From positions 48,032,971-48,096,970 of the forward strand of contig JARCOQ010000003.1 in NCBI GenBank assembly GCA_029207755.1: DNA of 64,000 nucleotides, in the 5' to 3' direction. The translations under genes were made by a program, and so were the position numbers. Each line of letters begins with the position of its first letter. Position 1 is the first letter of the stretch. Origin of the DNA: Chamaea fasciata. Lineage: Eukaryota > Chordata > Aves > Passeriformes > Sylviidae. Positions 13,451 through 25,200 of this stretch are shown one piece after another. The notes beneath the pieces are model-generated. The model saw only the letters and a program-made list of their open reading frames with translations. It was not told where the DNA came from and did not search any database.

Positions 13451-16400
13451 TGTTTAAAAAACTAAAGTCTTTCAATACTCTAAACAACTCCAGCCACTAT
13501 CCTACTGCCAGTGTAGAGGTACTACAGAGAAGAAAAGGCAAGCACAGAACTACTTCAATAAAACTATACCCAAAAAGCAAAAAAACCTCAACGCACAAAT
13601 ACGTCAAGCTGATATTTCCGTAAGGAACAAAAGCAGTCAGACTGCCTTGCAAAGTCTGAATGATCCAAAGGAGAAGTAATTTTAATGGATATAATCACAT
13701 CACCACTTGGAAATGATATTTTGTTAGAACTTCAGAGAATTTACCAAATTGCTTGAATTCTGTAGTATACATCTACAGCAAAGCTATACAGATGCTGCAA
13801 CAAGCACTTCATCAGAAACTGACTGCATGAAACCATATACCCAGGCTTTTGAGCTATTTTGATTTTTAAAAAAATGACTTCTCAAAAAGGCTGGAAAATG
13901 GAAATCACAGAAAACAAGCTTTATAGACCCCAAACACATAAAAATTTCAGCCATTTGCTTGCATAAGTCATCTTTTGTGCTGAAAAGACTGTAGGGAAAT
14001 CAACAGATACTGACATTCAGTACGACTGGAATCTTCAGATTTTTAATGATGGAATGATGAACAATCCAATTTTTCTCCTTCCTGTGAACTTGGTTTGCAA
14101 GAGGAAAAAAAAAAAAGCCAACTTTAATTAAATAACCTATTCTGCTTGGGAATGAAGAGTCAGAGGCACAATGTGGTTTGTGGGGAAGATACAACACTTA
14201 TTCTACTGGTATTCCCTCCATTCTCAATTCTATCTAGTGACAATGGTTTTCCTTTCTAGAACTCTCTCTACCAAGAAAGAGGCTGAACTTCATGTTGCAA
14301 ATGTGTATTTTTAAGGCATGAAGCACAAGCAGATACTGTATTCATGTTGGGAGACTATCACAAAACATCTAATTTGATATATTGTCCTAGTTTTGCTGTA
14401 GAGAAATTAAAGTGCAGAAAAATGAAGAAACTTGTTTAAGATGGCGCAGTTAAACAGCAGGGACCAGGACAATTCCTTCAATATTTCTGCTTTAGCTTCA
14501 AAGTTTATTCTACCTTATAAAAGTAAACAAAAAAGCTCAGCTGACTATTATTATTAATTGTACAGGGCCCTTGATTTAAAACTTCTGAGGAAAAATCAAC
14601 CTAAAGGCAAAAAAATATCCTGGAAAAGTTCATTAAATCTTTCTCTAGCCTCTTCAGAATTTATACACCTGCCTGTCCAGATCATGTAGGCTTCCAGAGG
14701 GCTTTCTCAGTGGAAAAGCAAAAGCAATGAAGACCACAGAAGCAGGGCTATTACTTATGATACTGTCAGGACGTCACGGGGTAAAGTCTAACCGATTACA
14801 CCAAGTAAAACCTTGAGTAGATCAACTGAACTCTAACTCATTAGACGGTTTTGATATCTGCTGGGAAAACAAAGCACAGCCAATTATGCACAAAACCTTC
14901 TTAAGACCGAGGACTATATATCCTGCTGTAATGGTTCAGGTATGCACTGAAAAGAAGCAAAGCAAAGATGAATTTTTAACTACTTGATACCTCACATATT
15001 GCAACAGTAGATCAAGAGGTGAAAGCCACCCTGGTAACAGCAGCTAAATCCCTTCAAGTATGGAGAACACCAAAGATACTGACCTGCAGTGACAAAAGAG
15101 GCCACCAGCAGCTTACACTGACAATAGCAGTTTGAAATCAAAAGTGAGCACAATTGCTCCCTGTGGGAACCACATCTGCAAAAATCCAGCACAGAGGAGA
15201 GGGAGCCTGAGGCAGAATTACAGGCAAGAAGCAGGCCACCAGCCAAGACTCACACATCTCAAACAGCTGGAACAAGTATCCTCCAACCAGCACCACAAAC
15301 TCAGAGGAACAGCTGGACCAGCACGTCCAGGTGAGTGCCACTACTTGAGAGAAATCATTTGAGATTTCATGTCAGTCAGCACAGAGCTTCTGCCCTTGTG
15401 TCTACCTCACCCCTCAATTTGCCTTGCAACAGAGAAAACAGAATCCAACAGCTTGACTGTTTTAACAGATCCTAGTGTCAGGAAGAGGGCCACAGGCTGC
15501 TCAAGGTTTCTACTCCACTAAGCTACCTACTTTGTAATTTTCCCTTATACACTGTAAGTAACCAAGCTGAGAACAGAACTTTTGTTATTAATTGCAAAAA
15601 ATGTTCTTTTGGGGGTGGGGAAATACTTCTCTTATTAAGAATCTGTCTGCCTCCAAAAAGCTTGGTTTTAAAACTCCTAGCTAAATAAGAGTTAGAAATG
15701 TTTCTTAGTAACTGATCAAGCTATTTAAAATGAATACAAGGGGTATACTGCTCAAGTTAAACCAGTTAATAATCCCAAACTAACTTTTGTGAGTCATAAG
15801 GTTAAAGTTTTACACTAAAAGCGTCTCTTCCTAGTATTTTTACGGACTTCTCTCCCCTCTTAAACCTGCAGGATCTAGAACCAACTGCTGCTTGTGGGCA
15901 CAGAATGGCTAAGTTTCCCCTCTAGCACACTATGTTACCACCTACACCAATCAAGCCTAGAAGCAAAAAATATTAATGGACTAGTAATTCTACTTCTAAT
16001 CCCATTAGTGCAACATGACACCTACAATTTAGGTACTTCCATTTTTACATTTACTTTGTGGATTTAGAGAATTCAATATAGTGTTGATGTTTAGTATATT
16101 TATCCATTATGATAAAGAAAGACAAAGTCATTGAACTGGCAGTATATTTGTAACCAAAGGCCTTGGTTCTTCAGAAAAAGCTTCGGTTCTATTTTTACAA
16201 ATAATTTTAACCATACTGCAAATGTTTAGTGTAAGAAGTCTCTCTGTGCTTCCAGTAGCGGTTCCAGAGTCCTCATAAAGAAGAGCAAGATAAGAGTGTG
16301 ATTTAGAAAACTCCTCACATTAACCTGTTCTGATCAATACTAGTTCAGAATTTAAAATATCCAATTTGAAGATTGACCAAATACAGAGAACCTCTCTAAA

Positions 16401-17207
16401 GAGGTTAGCTGATCAACAGTCCAAAGCCAAATCAGGACTGTAACATTATTTTCCTCACAAATTAATAAAATCTCAAACAGGTTCTCACTCCTTGATTTAA
16501 GAATACTGCAACTTTAATACCCTTTCCAAAAATACCCCAAACTTGTTTCCCCATTCCTCAGATTATTTACTTGTAGTGGAAGGCATAAAAAGATGTACCT
16601 ATACTTGAAGACACAAGGAAAACACTAATACCCAGCTCCCATTTGCTGGTAGGCAATGAAAGAAACGTTATCATTCCTTTACTTCTATACTCTCACAACA
16701 TGAACACAGTAAAAAAAGAGGATGGACTTCCATTGCACTTTTATGATTTTTCAATGAATAACACTTTACTGACACTTAGTCTTTCTAGTCCATACCTCAC
16801 TTCAATTAAAAACACTTTTTCCAGCTTTAAAGAGCAAGTGGCTCCCACTTTAATGAATCCCTGCACATAATTTATTATTCATAAAAACCTCAGCGGGCAA
16901 AGCATCCTGAGGGTTGGCTCTGTCTTTGAGCAATAGAATGAAATAAGCACTTCTTGCAAGCCTCACTCTTACCCAGTCTTCTCAAACCAGCAGAAACCAA
17001 AAGGGTGCTTTTACATTGGGAATATGTTTGAGTCCATTCCATTTGCCTGCATTCCTCCATCACAAAGAGGAGGCAATCACAGGAGAGGCAAATTCTGCAG
17101 TGTTGTCTGGTTACAGGGCTACCCTACCAGCTGAGAACTTTTAACCAGCTCTTCCAAGAACCAACAGCCGTATCGAAGTACTGAGAAGCATACTCATCTT
17201 CATCAAG

Positions 17208-17732
17208 TTAGAGGAGCACTAACATTTCAGCCTCTGCATCAAACTTCTTCCCTTCCTTTAGAAAACACATTTCCTGACATCTTCTCACAGTAATGCTTTC
17301 TTTCCAAACAATCTTGCAATCCCTCTCGCAATTATTTAGAAAGCAATGCACAGTCCACGAATTCACAGGTGTGTGTTGCCATGGATGAGTGCTCAGAAAC
17401 AGCTTTTGTTGAGTCATCTCTATCCAAACTGCAACATTCCATTGCCCGAAATTACAGGTAGTAAGCTCTAAACAGGTAATTTTGATGTCTTCTTTTCCTC
17501 CAAACTCAGTTCTTACTTCTGTGTCTCTTTTTGCTTTCTCATCTATGCTACCAACATGAGAGTAATTAACACCACCCACACACAGCTCACTCTTCATTAA
17601 AGTCAACTCTGTAACCTCTTCAAAAAGAAAATTTATGGAATTAAGTGTAGTTTCAAACATTAAGAACATTGCATTACCACCGTTGTTCCTCGTGCTCTGA
17701 GTTAAGAAATCTGGAGAGTTCATAATAGACAT
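17208..17732 (-). other. Unrecognised 174-codon open frame in intron 2
   Basis: The longest open frame outside the GC-rich island: ATG at 17732, preceded directly by an in-frame TAG, and a TAA at 17208. After that TAA the same frame stays open for 27 more codons (starting LDEDEYASQYFD). I recognise no domain; the peptide has no signal sequence or transmembrane segment and has scattered Cys. In this much AT-rich sequence an open frame of this length is near what chance can give, so I do not call it a gene. It could be an old retrocopy or an exapted exon within STXBP5 intron 2. Confidence 0.2.
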
Positions 17733-18334
17733 CTAGTTTTTCAACTTTTAAAAGTCAACCCTCTTACGGCAATTAACCTTATAGACAAGGCAGTGATATA
17801 CCAGAAAGAAACAAAAAAGGTCTACTTGGAGACTAATATAAACACCAAAGGAAATTGTCAGATTTACCTACATTTTAAAGAGGATTAAGTCAATTTCTCC
17901 AGCAAGATGGCCTAAGCCTTCCCCATAATGTTTAGAATTCAGTCAATGTCAGGACAACAAAGAATTCAACTCATTCTCTTATGCTGACAAGTACAGGTTC
18001 TGGCAACAGCAGTGTGGATTAAAGAATCTACAGGACACCTTATTTTAAAAATAAGAGTTTAAACACATATGTTGTTACATGGCTTGGATAGTAGCATATG
18101 GCTGTGGTACCATATGGTTATAAACATATGGGTAGTTCACTCTTTAGTGAACAAAAAGAAGCAGGGTTACTAGTGCTTTACTTCACAAATTCATTCCGCT
18201 TCTCTCAGTCACTTGCAAGCTTTTAGCAAAAGACAATTCCTGTACCTTTATACAGTCCCTACTTGAAAGCCTCATATGGCAACATAGAAGTAGTAGTAGG
18301 TCACTAGAGCATTACAAAGTTTATCTTAAGAACA

Positions 18335-18420
18335 AGCCCAACAAAAACAAGCCCCCCACCCAAAAAAAAGCCCAACCAAAAACTCTACAAAAAACCAAAC
18401 AAACACACATCACCTCACCA
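18335..18420. repeat. A/C-rich low-complexity tract
   Basis: About 85 bases rich in A and C runs (CCCAACAAAAACAAGCC, CCCCCCACCCAAAAAAAAG) in STXBP5 intron 2, some 370 bp beyond exon 2. On the transcribed strand this is T/G-rich. Confidence 0.75.
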
Positions 18421-18789
18421 AGCACCACAGAATGTTTCAAGCCTAAGGATAGAGCAGAACAACAAGACAGAGCACAGGCCCTGTCTCTCTTTAGATTTGC
18501 AGTCAGCTGCTGTAAATTGTCAGCATACTAGTAACCCTCTACAAAATTTATCTATTTACTTGTGATAATGGAGACTGAACAGCCATGCCTCACATCACTG
18601 ACACCACCTGAACTGACACAAAGAACAACCAGAACAGCCAAGCCACCCACCAACAGCAAAGACAGCTTGCTGTTTTTCTCCCCTCCTGCATACCTGGTTC
18701 CCACCAGACTTCTGAATGGTGGCAGCAGCTGAATCAAGACATCACTTGTGTGAGGTGCACTAAATCCACTTCAGAAAACAAAAGGATAC

Positions 18790-18887
18790 AGCCTTAGTGC
18801 TCCAGTCTGAGTCCCAATGGCCAGTATTTTCTGAACCGGATCAAATGCCAAGGCGGAGGGTTGATAGGGGAAACCATGGCGTACAGT
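18790..18887 (-). CDS. STXBP5: STXBP5 (tomosyn-1) coding exon 2
   Basis: This exon continues STXBP5. Read on the minus strand after an AG acceptor (18889-18888), it gives 32 codons beginning [17 protein letters not shown] and ending [12 protein letters not shown], plus two bases (CT) of a split codon. In the family this is the start of the first N-terminal WD40 blades: the GFPYQP and LAFDPVQK motifs are almost invariant among tomosyns. The phase joins exon 1 exactly, giving FQLCK then TVRHGF. The expected next residues (a Leu-Phe-Gly junction) fit the CT split codon. The donor is GT at 18789-18788, reading GTATCC, which is weak because position +5 is C rather than G. The reading frame also runs a little past this point, so the donor position rests mainly on homology and phase. 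Too short for simple ORF finding; found by protein recognition. The 1806 bp intron 1 separates it from exon 1. Confidence 0.93.
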
Positions 18888-20693
18888 CTAACAAGTCCGA
18901 GCAGCGCAGTAACAATGGGTCAAGCAGGATACCAAAAATAAACAGAATCAAGACTGTATGTTAGAGAACAGGATTCAATGTTACTCACAATTTAAAAAGG
19001 AACTGCAAAGTTTAATCACAGACTGAGAAAATCACCTGCCTTACACGAACCAGTTACAAAAGATTTTTTTAGTCATAATTACTCATTCATCTTCGAGCCT
19101 CAAGTGACAGTCAGACTTTCTGAAACTTAATTTGAATCTTACATTTCTTCTGTATAAAGACTGTATAAACTCAGCACTTCATTTTTTCATCTACCTCATT
19201 CCCTGAGTAATCTTATTTTCAGCTCTAACAAAGACACTAAACTATTAAAATCTGAAATGTTTCTAGCAAGTTTGGCAACAAAGCCAGACATGTCACCAGA
19301 ACTATTACAAACTACTAGACTTGCTTTTCTGAGAATCACTTCAATTTCAATCCAACAGACCCAACATGACAGTGCAACCTCCCTCAGCTCAGCAAAGAAA
19401 AAAAAAATAGCAACTTGAGCTTGACAGAACCAATCTCTCACCCTCTATTTCCCTCAAAGAGAACAGGCAGCCCCACAATTTACAAAACCAGAAAATACCT
19501 CACTGAACAAATGCAAACCCCCTCAACCATGGGATTCTTTCTTAATATGGCGCTATTGGCACATTTAGCTTTTTTGGTTATCCAAGACTAATTTGGTAAT
19601 TGACCAAGCAATGACTCCATTAAACTTCTAGGGCTGCAATTAATCAGAACTGAGAACATAATACAAGTGTCACTTATTCTTACTTCCACTCTAAACGCAA
19701 GCATCCTAAGCCATACAAATGCCAGCTTTTCTATTTCTATGCCTTTAGTTTAAAGCAGAGGTATTTCAGGACCTCATAAACGCACAGAAAACTTCTGATA
19801 TACTCCTTGTACTTCACTGAAGTTGCAGGCATACCCCACAACTCTCTGCATTTCACAACTGAATAAAATCTAACTGACAACAGCTCTGCTCTTCTCACAT
19901 CCTTCGTGACCAACTCCTGAAAACAGCAGAAATGCCTGCAATGCCAGAAAAAAACAAGGAGAGTCCACAAACAAGCTCATCCATGTCAAGCTAGGCCATG
20001 GGTGCACTGCAAAGATAAAAAGAGTATTGATATTCCAGTCAGCTTTTATTCCTCTGGATACAGCTGGTGGTTAATTCGCTGCATCATTTTCTGAAGCATG
20101 CAGACACAAACTGCAGTTATCCTATCACACACAAGCAAATAAATAAACGGGAACTTCGTCTCCAGATAGGATGTGCAATAGCAGCATCGCCAACTTAGCA
20201 ACACACTGCAGTGAAACCACCACAAACATCGAAAGCCTTTTTCAGGCATAAAGGAACAGGACAGATGATTTCCAAATAATGCAGCGGGACAGATTCCCTG
20301 TCCTCCGGGCCCATTAGCAGAGGCTTCTACTCAAACGCCGCGATAATCAGATCGGCACTACGGCTAAGTATCACTCCTTCCCCCATCCACCCAACTCTTT
20401 CTACGAAGCCTTAGTGAACACTGCCAGTATTAGTCGCATGAAAGAGCCTAGACGACGACAAACCCCGAAACTCTCAAAGAACGATGACTAAAGACATTCA
20501 GCAAGACCGTACAGCTACACCCACCGCTTTCTTCCCGTCTTCTCCCCTGAAATAATCAATCCAAATAAGTACACAGGAGCGGCGGGCAGGCTCGGCGAGG
20601 TCGGTACGGAGGAGCAAAGCCCGCAGCGCCCATCGCGGCGGCGCGCCCCCTTCCCCGGCCGCCCGCCGGCTGGGGGCTGCAGCATTCATTCAC
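18888..20693 (-). other. STXBP5: STXBP5 intron 1
   Basis: Intron of 1806 bp between exon 1 and exon 2, with a GTGAAT donor (20693) and a TTGTTAG acceptor ending at 18888. The sequence is AT-rich except for the first 130 bp, which still belong to the CpG island. I saw no repeat or conserved exon-like sequence inside it. Short open frames in it on both strands look random. Confidence 0.9.
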
Positions 20694-20846
20694 CTTGCAG
20701 AGCTGGAAGTGCTCGGACTGGAGCGTCTCCTGGATTTCGGTCTCGCGGTTCCCCGCCTGCTGCTGCTGCGCGGCGGACGACGCCGAGGCGACGGCAGAGA
20801 CCGCCGTCAGGCCGTCCAGCACCTTCCTGATGTTAAATTTCCTCAT
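20694..20846 (-). CDS. STXBP5: STXBP5 (tomosyn-1) coding exon 1
   Basis: This is the first coding exon of syntaxin-binding protein 5 (tomosyn-1), a cytosolic WD40 protein with a C-terminal R-SNARE-like motif that binds syntaxin-1/SNAP-25 and restrains vesicle priming. Seen: an ATG at 20846 (minus) with an A at -3 opens 51 codons starting MRKFNIRKVLDGLTA, followed by a short Ala/Ser/Gln-rich stretch (about residues 16-30, including QQQQ), then EIQETLQSEHFQLCK. The N-terminus and the EIQETLQSEHFQLCK block are what I know of STXBP5; the paralogue STXBP5L starts MKKFNFRKVL, so STXBP5 fits better. The exon ends on a complete codon (AAG) followed by a GT donor (GTGAAT, 20693-20688), which is phase 0 and matches exon 2. 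It lies at the edge of a CpG island, as expected for a housekeeping/neuronal promoter. The linker differs from what I recall in mammals, as low-complexity linkers do. Confidence 0.95.
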
Positions 20847-21325
20847 GGTCCTCGGCGGCGGCGCTCCCGCTCCCCCGGCCTCGCCGCCGCCGCGCTGTCA
20901 CCGCCGCGCCGCCTGCCCCGCAGGCGGCAGACGAGCCCCCGCCGGGGAGGGCGGTGCAGGGGCGGCCCGCGGTCGGGGGCGCCGCGCTCCTCCTCGTCCG
21001 CGGGGAGGGCGGCGAGGCGTCAGTCCGGCAGCGCAGGGGCGCTTCTCATCGGGGCCCGCGGGCTCGGAGACGGAGACTGGAGCCAAGCAAACAGGAGCCG
21101 GTCAGCCCACCGAGCGCAGCCACCGCCGGTCCCACGCTCGCCGCCCGCGGCCGCCCCGCGCCCTGCCCGCCGGGGAACGCGGCTCGCCCCGAGCCCAGCC
21201 GGCCCCGCCCCGGCCGCCCCTCCCGCCGCCGGGGCTGTGCGGGCTGCCTCGCCTCTCCTCCCCGCGGAGCCTCCGCGCCCCCGCACAGCCCCCTCACATC
21301 GTGGCAGCCGCCGCTGTCACCCGTC

Positions 21326-21356
21326 CGCGTGCGTGCGCGCGTGTGTGTGCGTGTGC
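21326..21356. repeat. Alternating CG/GT tract (Z-DNA-prone)
   Basis: Thirty-one bases of uninterrupted alternating pyrimidine-purine (CG, TG, CG and GT steps) inside the CpG island, about 480-510 bp upstream of the STXBP5 start codon. Alternating CG/TG runs are the classic Z-DNA-forming sequence. Function here is inference. Confidence 0.85.
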
Positions 21357-21530
21357 CGGTCCCCTCCCGCCGCCGCAGCCTCTCCCCCCGCGGCAGCGGC
21401 AGCCGCCCGCCCCGCGGCTCGGCTCAGCACCCTGCGCCTCCTCCTCAGAGCTGCGTGTGCCGACAGCCAGTCACCAGCGGGGCTTCTCCCGGCTGCTGCC
21501 AGCGCCTGCCGCCGCCCGCCCCCACAACCC

Positions 21531-21558
21531 TCCTCCTCCTCCTCCTCCTCCTCCTCCT
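21531..21558. repeat. (TCC)n trinucleotide repeat
   Basis: About nine tandem TCC units in the STXBP5 promoter region; on the transcribed-sense (minus) strand this is (GGA)n. Polypurine tracts of this type can form triplex or G-quadruplex-like structures and vary in length between individuals. Confidence 0.9.
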
Positions 21559-22280
21559 GCCGCGGAGGGAGCCTCCCCCGCCTCTCGGTCGCTCCCCCTT
21601 GCCTGACAGCGCGGAGCGCAGCGCCCCGGGGAGGAGGAGCGGCGGCGGCGATACGGCGGCGCCCGGCCCAGCAGCGGCGGGGCGGCCGCTCATGCGCGCT
21701 GAGAGCGGCGGCACCCGGATGTGGCGGAGCCGCTCCCCCCCGCCCCGCCGCGCCGTGCGGGGGCCGGGGCGGCGTGCGGGGCGCGGGCGGGGTGCGGCGG
21801 GGCGGTCGGGCTCGAGTGCTGCGCTCCGGCAGGGCGGAGGCGGCGGCAGGTAACAGGTGGTGGCGGCGGCCTGAGGCCGCCGCGGGCAGCGCCGTCCCTG
21901 CCGCCGGCGCGGCGCTGGAGGCGCTCGACGGCCGCGGCGGAGCCGGGCTCCGCGCGTGGTTTTCCGCGGGAGATCCCCCGCGGCTGCGACTCGTCCCGGG
22001 CGGCGGGGCCGGTGCGGGCCGCGGCCGGAGCAGCGCCGGCGGGTCCCGCGGCGGGGCCGTGCTGGGCGGCGGCAGGGCTGCGGGCGAGCCCGGAGGAGCG
22101 GTGCGGAGGGGTGCGATCCCCCAGTATCACTCACCCCGAGCGCCGTGCCGGCGCTGCGGCCCCGGCCCGGGAGTGCTCGCCGTGCGTCTGGACAGAGGCC
22201 GAGCTGTCCAACCCGCCCGGCGGAATCACGGCCTGCCCCGGCGTCGCAAGGCGAGCGCCGGGGTTATGAAGGTGCTTCCA

Positions 22281-25200
22281 TTCCTTCTTATGGCTGCAAA
22301 ACCAATTTAAACAGGCGGCACAGAGTTAGACGTTTCTGATAGCCCCTGTTGTACAGTATTATGTACTTGCTTTTAATTTCTTTTACTGCTAGCTTGCAGT
22401 TTGGGATTATCTAGTCAGTGGTCAGGCAGTGGATAATTATTCGTCTCAGTTATGTTTCTTTATTCATGAAGGTCATAATTATTTGTGACTCATTATTGAA
22501 CTTCTTTTCTAAAATTAACCAGTCAATCATCCCTTTTGGAGGGAAAACTTGTAGAGATGTGAATCAAGACGTTGGCTCACATTTCCTAGCCTCAGCGTGA
22601 TTGCTTTTGCAGTAGAAGGCTCTGCACACTGGAAAGTGGTCCTTCCAGGTGGTGTTTCCAGCCTGCTAGCCAGGCATGCTGTGTTAGCACAGTGTCCAGT
22701 ATCATAGTGTACTGAGGGATGCGTATAATCGGAATGCAGCGGAATAGCTACGATGCAGCCATCTTCATGACCTCAGAAGTAAAAAATCCCTCAAAGTCTT
22801 CTTAGGCTTGTAAGTTCTTGTTAATTTCCACTGTATTGCCATCGGGTATATGATGTATAAGCATTTGAAAGAAACTGAGATAGTTCACATATTCTTGCAA
22901 AGTGAACTTACAGAGCTGTTCCTTTGTGTTACTAGGAGTGTTGAACATTTCCTGAAATTGTCTTGTTAAAATGTGAAAGAATGCTTCCAAAGATGACAAA
23001 AGTAGTAGGAAAAAGAAAGAAGTAGACAGAAATAAGGTTCGGTAAATATCTGATGTAAAAAGCAACTTAATTTTAAGAGAGAAATATGTGTCGTTTCAGC
23101 ACATCTTTAATTATCTGTAACATATTTTAGCTGTGTATAAGTTACAGAAGTAATGTCTATTTTCCCATCTACTCACACATGCTTATTATAACACACTCAA
23201 CTGGGAAGAAAACTTGTAGAACTTGGCCATGCTGGAATGGTAAATATAAACTATTATAGTAAAGACAAGTACATATGTAACTTTAAGAAAGTAAGTTACA
23301 GTCTCTTTGAGTCCTCCTGTTAAGTATGTTTTAGGCCAGGCTATGCAAACACTCCTAGATACAACTTTGATAGCACAACTAACCTGATTTTTTTAGTAGG
23401 AATATTAATCACAGCAACAGGCCCCCTCAAAACTGCGTGACAAATTAAAGGACATTAAAAGCTCACTTTTTGCATACTGGAGTCTCTTTCTTACTTTCTA
23501 TGTACTTGGGCCTATGAATGCATTCTTTATTTGGACTGTGCATTTTTAGAGAAAAGATTGGATTTGATTTTCAGCTTACATTAACACCTAAGAGGAGGCC
23601 CCCACTGATTATTGTAACATGGTATCAATACCTGCAAACGTTTAGGCCAGTGATGCAATATACACTAGGTTGGACCAACACTAGTTCTTCTCCCTGACTC
23701 TTTCAGGTTGATGCCATTCAAGGAATCAGTGTTCTCTGGGTCTTCAGTTTTTCCTGTAAAAATGTTTTAAATATTTTTTTCCCCAGCAAATTAGTGAAAA
23801 AATTCATGGGGTTCACTGGAACATCAGGTGGAACAATAATAGGCCTTTTAATATTCAATGAATATCCTCTTTATCTCTCAGAAGATAAAGATTTAGCTGT
23901 TGTATTTGAGAGCTTCTTTGGGCCCTCCAGCAGTTTCACAATAACCACATCCTGTTTTACAAACAAGACCATTCTGCTTAACCTCCTTCATGTTTCCCAC
24001 TCAGACCTTCCGGCCTCCAATGTCAGAAATCTCTTGACAGTTTTATACCCCACTCCAAGGTCCAGTGTCTTGCACAGCTGGACAAGAAGCAGTCAGACCC
24101 AACTGGTGTGCAACAGTGTTGTACTCAACTATGACAGAGTCCAGTGGGGACAGAGCCAGTGTTAAATATTCACAAGTTTCTTAGGCCCCAGCAGTGCTGT
24201 GGAAATCCCCACCATCAAATGAATCCACGTGGCTTAGGTTTTCTTTGCCTGTCATTTCTTACTGATCTTGTTCTCTAAGGGTGCTGGAAAATGAGAGAGG
24301 GGATCACTTGCTCATTTATTGATTGATATTCTACAGATAGCACATAAACAGCCACTGTTCCTAATAGGTATCTGAGATAATGGGGCATGGAGTGTTCTAC
24401 ATATCAGTGCAATCTCACAGACCATTGGTTAGTGTAGGTCAGACTTGTTGGGTCTTTTGCCTCAACCTATTCCCAATAACTTCACAGATGACTGTAGGAT
24501 GCAGTTATCACTGTGCTTATGAGCCTCCTTGGTTGGTTTGGGGTAGGGGGTGGGGCATTGTTTTTGGTTTGTTTTTTTTGGTGGGGTGATGTATAACCAG
24601 GGTTACTTTGAAGAAGAAAGGAATTACTGTAGTCTCACACAAGCCAGAATGAGTAAAAGCCCACCCAGTCATAGTGTATTTTAAGATTTGTTGGAATAAT
24701 CAAAAGCAGTGGGTAGGTAATGAAGTGAAAGGTCCACACATGGTGTTTGTCATTAGTTTGTTCATGAGTCCCAAAAGTGTAACTGGTTGTGTCCAGAGAA
24801 GGCTCCGGGGGATTTGCACACCATGGTAATTATTGCAATACTCTGCATATATGAGAAATGGATCATCAGAAGTGACCTCAAGATCCCTGCTTGACCTCTT
24901 AACAGCACTTAAGTTTTTGAAAGTCAGTCAATCCAGACTTTGAAGTCTAAGAAGCATACTTAGCTTTCCTGAGAACTTCTTAATGGTGCTTAGTCACTGC
25001 AGTCAAGATCAACGGAGCCCTAGCCAAACATTTCCTCACCATAAATAGAAAGAAACTTGGAAACATTTCTGGACTAATCTTATTCAGGTTGTTTTACTCA
25101 AATGTATTGGACAGGGCAGTGTAACCACAGCTCCAAGTGAGTTTTGGAATCTTTCCTGCCTGCTGGGAAAGTGCTCAAGCTTTCTAGACTTAGAGCTGTT

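Larger units (their letters stand above)
1..18789 (-). other. STXBP5: STXBP5 intron 2 (incomplete, exon 3 not in window)
   Basis: All sequence below exon 2 should be intron 2 of STXBP5, transcribed on the minus strand. I searched by eye for the expected exon 3 protein (a Phe-Gly-Arg-Pro start with a Cys-Tyr-Cys-Gln-His motif and the LQFLINEG segment) and did not find it; a chance CYCQ at about 15.12 kb does not fit. The intron holds LTR and CR1 fragments listed separately, a polypurine run at 5496-5551, and otherwise plain AT-rich DNA (1-8.66 kb, 8.8-10.68 kb, 13.5-18.79 kb) where I see nothing coding. Confidence 0.75.
20560..22280 (-). promoter_or_regulatory. STXBP5: CpG island with STXBP5 promoter and 5'UTR
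   Basis: A sharply bounded GC- and CpG-rich block in an AT-rich window. It covers STXBP5 exon 1 and about 1.4 kb upstream of the ATG. Sp1-type GC boxes are visible, for example CCCCGCCCC at 21203-21211, another near 21738-21748 and GGGCGGGG near 21785. A CATGCGC half-site (NRF1-like) lies near 21691. No TATA box stands out, typical of CpG-island promoters with dispersed starts. Within it are a TCC repeat (21531-21558) and a CG/GT alternating tract (21326-21356). The exact transcription start cannot be read from sequence alone. CpG-island promoters are often bidirectional, so a divergent plus-strand noncoding transcript is possible but not shown. Confidence 0.85.

Noticed and set aside
15100..15140. 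Minus-strand CYCQ peptide considered as STXBP5 exon 3
   Set aside because: The surrounding residues do not match the expected Arg-Pro-Gly before and His-Asp-Ser after, and there are no fitting splice sites.
20556..20693. Continuation of the exon 1 reading frame beyond the Lys codon at 20694
   Set aside because: The 96-codon open frame runs on, but FQLCK is followed by a GT donor and the true next residues are in exon 2, so the extra 45 codons are intron.
20709..22310. Plus-strand open frame of 533 codons across the CpG island, and further long frames there on both strands
   Set aside because: The island has few A/T bases, so stop codons are rare in all frames. The peptides are low-complexity Arg/Pro/Ala/Gly sequence, and the longest frame runs antisense through STXBP5 exon 1.
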